Below are positions 59,878 through 64,000 of a DNA stretch of 64,000 bases, one piece after another; positions within the stretch are counted from its first letter, which is position 1; the number at the start of each line of letters is the position of its first letter. Source of the stretch: JABIDZ01 sp964619405 (GTDB taxonomy: Archaea; Iainarchaeota; Iainarchaeia; Iainarchaeales; JAAZKV01). The notes under the pieces are model-generated. The model made no database searches, had not been told where the DNA came from, and saw only the letters and a list, made by a program, of their open reading frames with translations. The stretch covers positions 1 to 64,000 of the forward strand of contig CAZUCF010000003.1 of NCBI GenBank assembly GCA_964619405.1, given 5' to 3'. The translations under genes and the position numbers were made by a program.

Positions 59878-61884
59878 TTAATACAAATTATCAAATATTT
59901 TTTTGCCATCATTTTCTTCCAAGAATTTTTTTCTCTCATTCACATACTCTTGTATTTTTTTTGCTATGTCTGGAGTAACGTGTTTGAATCTTCCTTGTAT
60001 CATTAAATATTCTTCAACAGGAATTTGCGTTGGCTTTGCACTTAATTTTAGAACACCTTCTTCAATCTCGTATATGGGTGAAACCCACGAGTCAAGCGCT
60101 TTTTTTGCAACGTCAATAGTACTACTTGGATCTATTTTCCACCCTGGAATACAAGGAACTAAAACATGTAAAAAACTCGGACCATTCACTTTCAAAGCTT
60201 TTTCTACTTTGCTTTTCAAATCAATTAAATTTGTTACACTAGCAGTTGCAACATAATTTAATCCGTGGGCTGCAACAATAAAAGGCAAGGGTTTTTTTGG
60301 TTGTTGTTTTCCTTTAATTATTTTTCCTGCTGGGCTAGTAGTAGTGCTTGCATAAGGGAATGTTGCTCCGCTTCTTTGTATTCCCGTGTTATGTACTACT
60401 ATTCCGTTTGCTATAAAATTGTGTTCTCCTTCTACTCGCAAGTCAAGTGTTGGCTCTACTCCCTTTTTTTCTATTGAAATAATTTTTTTTGTTTCAAAGT
60501 ACTCGTTCCCAAATAAATAATTTCTTTGTTTGTTTTGGTTAGCATATTTTAGTAATGCTCCTTGTTTTGAACTAAAACAAACATAACCATATGTTGATTC
60601 TTTTAGCAATGCTCTTTTTACTACGAGAGTTCCTTCTTTTTTTGTTTGTGAATGAATTTTTCCAACTCGCACATCCATTGTTTGAAGTAATAGTCTTAAT
60701 GTTCTTAAAAGTTCAAAACTTGCTGAAACATACCTATTACTTTTTCCTATTTTGTATCCGTCAGAAAGCATTAATCCTTCAACAAAAGCTTCTTTTTCTT
60801 TTAATGGCAGAGTAAAAACCCATTGTGGAATTATTTTGTTTTTTGCGCCTTTTCCAAAGCCAAGGGAATCAAAAAACTTTGCTACGTTTATTGAATTAAT
60901 ATGTAATTCATTATCATTTTCGCTTAAACAATTACTCCACAACAAGTTTTCTATTAATTGTTTTGCTTCTTTTCTTCCTTTAATTTTTTTTGGGAGAGCA
61001 AAACCAACTTCGGCCTTGTTTATTCTCGTCCAACCATCTCCAACATATATTCCAAGTAATTTCATTAATTCAATGGAAGAATTTTCTGGCAAATTAACTT
61101 CATTTATTTTGTTAACTTTATAATCACCTTTTTTTGATAAAACTATTTTAGAAAAATTAAATGGTTTTCCTTCTAAACCTTTTTTTAGTGAAACTATTTC
61201 GTCCCCAATTTTTAATTCTTCAACCATTTTCCAAACGAAATTGTTTTGCCCTTGTTTTCCATTTCTTTGTAGTACTAAGAAGGGATGATTTCCTGTTGCT
61301 TTTATTGTGTTTGAATTAGTATTAATTTCAAAAACTCTTTTTTTACCATTATCAAATACTCCAACACATTTTTTTAGAACTAGTTCATTTGTTTTTTGAC
61401 CGAAAGCATAAACTTCGTCCCCAACATTTATTTCAGTAATTTTTTTAAGTCCGTCTTTTGTCATTATTAATGCGTCTAAAGCCAAGCAATTCATGTAAGC
61501 TTCATTGTCAGTTACAATATACAAAATTTTGTGGCCTCTTTCTACTGCTCCTGAAAGTGCTCCAAATCCAATGTCAAACATTGCTCCGTCTCCGCCCATC
61601 GCAATAACGTTTGTTTCTTTATCTCCTTTCGTATTTAATGCTGCCCTGATTCCTGATGCTACTGCTGCTGCGTTTTCAAATGCGCAGTGCACGAATGGAA
61701 TTTCCCAACTTGTTTCTGGATATGGTGTTGAAACTACTTCCATGCAACCAGTTGCTTGTGCTACAATTGTTTTTCTTCCAGCTGCTTTTAGTATGTGTCT
61801 TAGGGCTAGTGCTTCTCCGCACCCAGCGCATGCCCTGTGCCCGCTTGCAAAAAGTTCTTCTTCATTAATTCCCATTACAGCCAT
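59878..61884 (-). CDS. porB: Pyruvate:ferredoxin oxidoreductase beta subunit, intein-containing
   Basis: A 668-residue precursor, about 301 after removal of the 367-residue intein. PorB binds thiamine diphosphate and an Fe-S cluster: CAGCGEALALR near the start and the ThDP motif GGDGAMFDIGFGALSG through NEAYMN, interrupted by the intein, and resuming TGIQRSGATFPYA. ATG at 61884 is chosen because GGTGG lies 6 nt upstream; it also fits the family start. Last gene of porG-porD-porA-porB. With acyl-CoA synthetase it yields ATP from pyruvate. Confidence 0.95.
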   Translation of the reverse strand: MAVMGINEEELFASGHRACAGCGEALALRHILKAAGRKTIVAQATGCMEVVSTPYPETSWEIPFVHCAFENAAAVASGIRAALNTKGDKETNVIAMGGDGAMFDIGFGALSGAVERGHKILYIVTDNEAYMNCLALDALIMTKDGLKKITEINVGDEVYAFGQKTNELVLKKCVGVFDNGKKRVFEINTNSNTIKATGNHPFLVLQRNGKQGQNNFVWKMVEELKIGDEIVSLKKGLEGKPFNFSKIVLSKKGDYKVNKINEVNLPENSSIELMKLLGIYVGDGWTRINKAEVGFALPKKIKGRKEAKQLIENLLWSNCLSENDNELHINSINVAKFFDSLGFGKGAKNKIIPQWVFTLPLKEKEAFVEGLMLSDGYKIGKSNRYVSASFELLRTLRLLLQTMDVRVGKIHSQTKKEGTLVVKRALLKESTYGYVCFSSKQGALLKYANQNKQRNYLFGNEYFETKKIISIEKKGVEPTLDLRVEGEHNFIANGIVVHNTGIQRSGATFPYASTTTSPAGKIIKGKQQPKKPLPFIVAAHGLNYVATASVTNLIDLKSKVEKALKVNGPSFLHVLVPCIPGWKIDPSSTIDVAKKALDSWVSPIYEIEEGVLKLSAKPTQIPVEEYLMIQGRFKHVTPDIAKKIQEYVNERKKFLEENDGKKIFDNLY
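60388..61488 (-). other. Intein in PorB with LAGLIDADG endonuclease
   Basis: 367 residues. Cys1 (CLALDALIMTKDG), block B TGNH, LAGLIDADG motifs LLGIYVGDGW and FVEGLMLSDGY, and C-terminal IVVHN followed by extein Thr. All canonical splicing residues are present. It splits the conserved NTG of the thiamine-diphosphate/Mg motif, so unspliced enzyme should be dead. Confidence 0.95.
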
Positions 61885-61935
61885 AATCATCCACCAATAA
61901 TTAATTTTTTAATAAAAATATTTTTTTGACTTAAA

Positions 61936-63081
61936 TTATTTGAGCCAAACTCCTTTCCCACCTTTTTCTAATATTTCAAATGCTTTTTTTATCCTTACAA
62001 TGTCAATGTCTCTTCCACCTAAACCAGAAATAAATCCTTCTACTTTTACTTTTTCATCTTTTAGGGCTGCTTTTACATCTAATGTAATTGCTCCTTCGCT
62101 TCCAAGTGAAACGTGTCTATCAATTATTCCCACTACTTTAAGATTTTTGCAAGCATTAATTATTTCTTTTACAGGGAAAGGCCTAAATGTTTTTAGTTTT
62201 ATTAAACCAACTTTTTTTCCTTTACTCCTTAATTCTTCTACTACTACTCTTGCTGTTCCAACGCTTGTTCCGTTTGCTATTAATGCATATTCTGCATCAT
62301 TCATTTCTATTAATTCTATTAAACCATTTCCATAACTTCTACCAAAAACACTAGCAAATTCTTTGTGAACTAGCGGAATTTCTTTTAATGCTTCTTGCAT
62401 AGCTATTTGTTCGTGTTCGTGGAATTCAAAAAAACTATTTGGGAATGCTATTGGCCCAAAAGTTTTTGGATTATTTGTGTCCAAAATATCTTTTGGATTG
62501 TATTTTGGTAAGAATGAATCAACTTTTTCTTGTTCTTCTATTTGTACTGGTTCATAAACATGGCTTAATGCAAAACCATCAATACAAACCATTACAGGCA
62601 AGGAAACATTTTCTTTTTCTGCTATTTTGTAAGCCATTAAAATTGTGTCAAACGCTTCTTGGCTTGATTCACAATACATTTGTATCCAGCCTTGGTCGCG
62701 TTCACTCATTGCGTCAGAGTGATCATTCCAAATATTTATTGGACCACTAATAGTTCTGTTTGCTACACTCATTACTGCTGGAAACCTTGATGCCGAAATA
62801 ATTGGGAGTATTTCGTGCATTAATGCTATTCCGTTTGATGCACTTGCAGTGAATGCTCTTACGCCTGTTGCATAAGCTCCAAATAATGCACTTGCAGCAC
62901 TATGCTCTGATTCAACATTAATCATTTCTGCTTTTAATTCTCCGTCATTAATAAATTCACTAATTTTTTCTGGTACAAGAGTACTTGGTGTTATAGGGTA
63001 CATGGGGCAAACTTTTGGCCTGCAAAGTTTTACTGCTTCCGCAATCGCATCACTCCCACTTATTACAATTTTTTTAACCAT
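61936..63081 (-). CDS. porA: Pyruvate:ferredoxin oxidoreductase alpha subunit
   Basis: 381 residues. It contains the 2-oxoacid oxidoreductase alpha pattern: ISGSDAIAEAVKLCRPKV, YPITPSTLVPEKI, ESEHSAASALFGAYATG, RTFTASASNG-type loop (RAFTASASNGIALMHE) and SVANRTISGPINIWNDHSD. With PorB it forms the thiamine active site. ATG at 63081 follows GGTGA at about 5 nt and gives the normal MVKKIVISG start. Linked to porD upstream and porB downstream. Confidence 0.95.
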   Translation of the reverse strand: MVKKIVISGSDAIAEAVKLCRPKVCPMYPITPSTLVPEKISEFINDGELKAEMINVESEHSAASALFGAYATGVRAFTASASNGIALMHEILPIISASRFPAVMSVANRTISGPINIWNDHSDAMSERDQGWIQMYCESSQEAFDTILMAYKIAEKENVSLPVMVCIDGFALSHVYEPVQIEEQEKVDSFLPKYNPKDILDTNNPKTFGPIAFPNSFFEFHEHEQIAMQEALKEIPLVHKEFASVFGRSYGNGLIELIEMNDAEYALIANGTSVGTARVVVEELRSKGKKVGLIKLKTFRPFPVKEIINACKNLKVVGIIDRHVSLGSEGAITLDVKAALKDEKVKVEGFISGLGGRDIDIVRIKKAFEILEKGGKGVWLK

Positions 63082-63132
63082 GCATTTCACCATTAATTTT
63101 TTTCTTCAAAAATAAATTTTTTTTAATTAAAA

Positions 63133-63411
63133 TTATTTTTCCTCCACTTTGTGACTAATACATCTTACTGGGCACACTTTTTCACAGATTAAGCATCCTT
63201 TACAATAATCATAATTTATTTCAAAGAACCCGTCTTTTGTTTTTCTTATTGCTCCATCAGGACAATTCATCCAACATTTACCACACTTAATACATTTTGA
63301 TTTATCAATTGATGGTTTAAATGTTCTCCAGTCACCAGTCTTATATTTTTTTGTTGAACCGGGTTCTCTAATCACTGCACCTTTACTAAAACCTAATTTT
63401 TTTTCAATCAT
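63133..63411 (-). CDS. porD: Pyruvate:ferredoxin oxidoreductase delta subunit (ferredoxin)
   Basis: 92 residues with two 4Fe-4S motifs, CIKCGKCWMNCP and CKGCLICEKVCP. It passes electrons from the PorAB site to free ferredoxin. Start overlaps the porG end by 4 nt. Confidence 0.95.
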   Translation of the reverse strand: MIEKKLGFSKGAVIREPGSTKKYKTGDWRTFKPSIDKSKCIKCGKCWMNCPDGAIRKTKDGFFEINYDYCKGCLICEKVCPVRCISHKVEEK

Positions 63412-63947
63412 TCTTTGCCACCCGCCGATTTGTAAACTTTTCTAATTGCTTCTAAATTTTTTTCTATGATTGGTCCTTTTGAACCCATTTGTTCATAAAT
63501 TGCTTTTTCAAGTCCAACAAGAGACACTTCTTTTGTTACTGCAGCAAATGCTCCAAGAGCAGCAATATTTACAAATGGTTTACCAATTTCTTCAAGAGCA
63601 ATTTTTGTAATATCAACGCACACAACTTTTGCTTTTGTTTTTATATTAAGTTCTTCTGGTTTTTTATTTGAATTAATTATTATTGTATCAAAAACATTTT
63701 CTGTTAAACCATTTAGAAGAGTTGCATCAAGAACTATTGCATAATCTGCTTCATAAACTTGTTCTCGTAGATTTATTTTTTGTTCATCAATTCTTGCATA
63801 ACTTCGAACAGGTGCACCCATTCTTTCAACACCAAAATTTGGGAAAGCTTGAGAAAATTTTCCATCAATAAACGCAGCAATTGCTAGTACTCTTGAAGAA
63901 GTTACTGCTCCTTGGCCACCTCTCCCCAAAAAAATTATTTGTTTCAT
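63408..63947 (-). CDS. porG: Pyruvate:ferredoxin oxidoreductase gamma subunit
   Basis: 179 residues from ATG 63947 (MKQIIFLGRGGQGAVTSSRV). The GRGGQG loop, FSQAFPNFGVERMGAPV and VLDATLL are typical of the gamma chain. An earlier in-frame start would add 12 unlikely residues. First gene of the por operon; the A+T-rich stretch at 63955-64000 probably holds its promoter. Confidence 0.95.
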   Translation of the reverse strand: MKQIIFLGRGGQGAVTSSRVLAIAAFIDGKFSQAFPNFGVERMGAPVRSYARIDEQKINLREQVYEADYAIVLDATLLNGLTENVFDTIIINSNKKPEELNIKTKAKVVCVDITKIALEEIGKPFVNIAALGAFAAVTKEVSLVGLEKAIYEQMGSKGPIIEKNLEAIRKVYKSAGGKE

Positions 63948-64000
63948 TTTATCACAAAAATTTTTAATATAACAATAAACCAAAACTTTAGTTTAACTAA

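Overview
This window is strongly A+T-rich, gene-dense archaeal DNA. The evidence for Archaea is a two-subunit D-family DNA polymerase, Orc1/Cdc6, SepF, UPF0147, ribosomal proteins eS1 and uS15, the KEOPS kinase Bud32, CDP-archaeol synthase, an archaeosortase, archaeal-order secF-secD, DtdA and many class III signal peptides. Small genes, very large unrecognised surface proteins and extra domains on pilin-like proteins suggest a DPANN-type lineage (Woesearchaeota/Pacearchaeota-like). That placement is inference.

Layout. 1-9.8 kb: three co-directional giant membrane or secreted proteins. 9.9-20.8 kb: a replication and division block with sepF, orc1/cdc6 (possible origin upstream), both PolD subunits, each carrying an intein, and UPF0147. 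21-25.2 kb: two paralogous class III signal-peptide proteins with exchangeable C-terminal adhesive domains (LamG, glycine-rich), an assembly gap, a decayed prepilin and a hairpin cluster. 25.3-34.5 kb: nog1, secF-secD, and an operon running uS15, a tiny ORF, eS1, DUF92, carS and archaeosortase, then bud32 and a lipoprotein. 34.6-39.2 kb: grpE-dnaK-dnaJ and a divergent HTH regulator sharing a clear inverted-repeat operator. 39.3-51.8 kb: dus, a large surface protein with a possible cysteine-hydrolase domain, ADP-forming acyl-CoA synthetase, acetolactate synthase, DUF1846 and purF. 51.8-59.9 kb: an accessory island with an IS200-type transposon, relics of a phage antirepressor-like gene split by an AAA ATPase, a diversity-generating retroelement (DGR) and an AbiE toxin-antitoxin pair. 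59.9-64 kb: porG-porD-porA-porB for pyruvate:ferredoxin oxidoreductase, with an intein in porB.

The most exciting system is the DGR at about 54.9-57.8 kb. Its order is target gene with variable repeat, avd, hairpin-rich spacer, template repeat, reverse transcriptase, all on the minus strand. Of 23 mismatches between template and variable repeats, 19 fall on template adenines. The target is a pilin-like protein ending in a DUF1566/C-type-lectin-like domain, so the system probably diversifies a surface-displayed binding protein. Unusually, the template repeat is translated in frame as the asparagine-rich N terminus of the reverse transcriptase ORF. A short second avd relic lies on the far side of the AbiE genes.

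Por (pyruvate to acetyl-CoA plus reduced ferredoxin) and the ADP-forming acyl-CoA synthetase (acetyl-CoA to acetate plus ATP) together suggest a fermentative, ATP-yielding route. The three inteins interrupt the PolD catalytic motif, the PolD phosphoesterase motif and the PorB thiamine-diphosphate motif.
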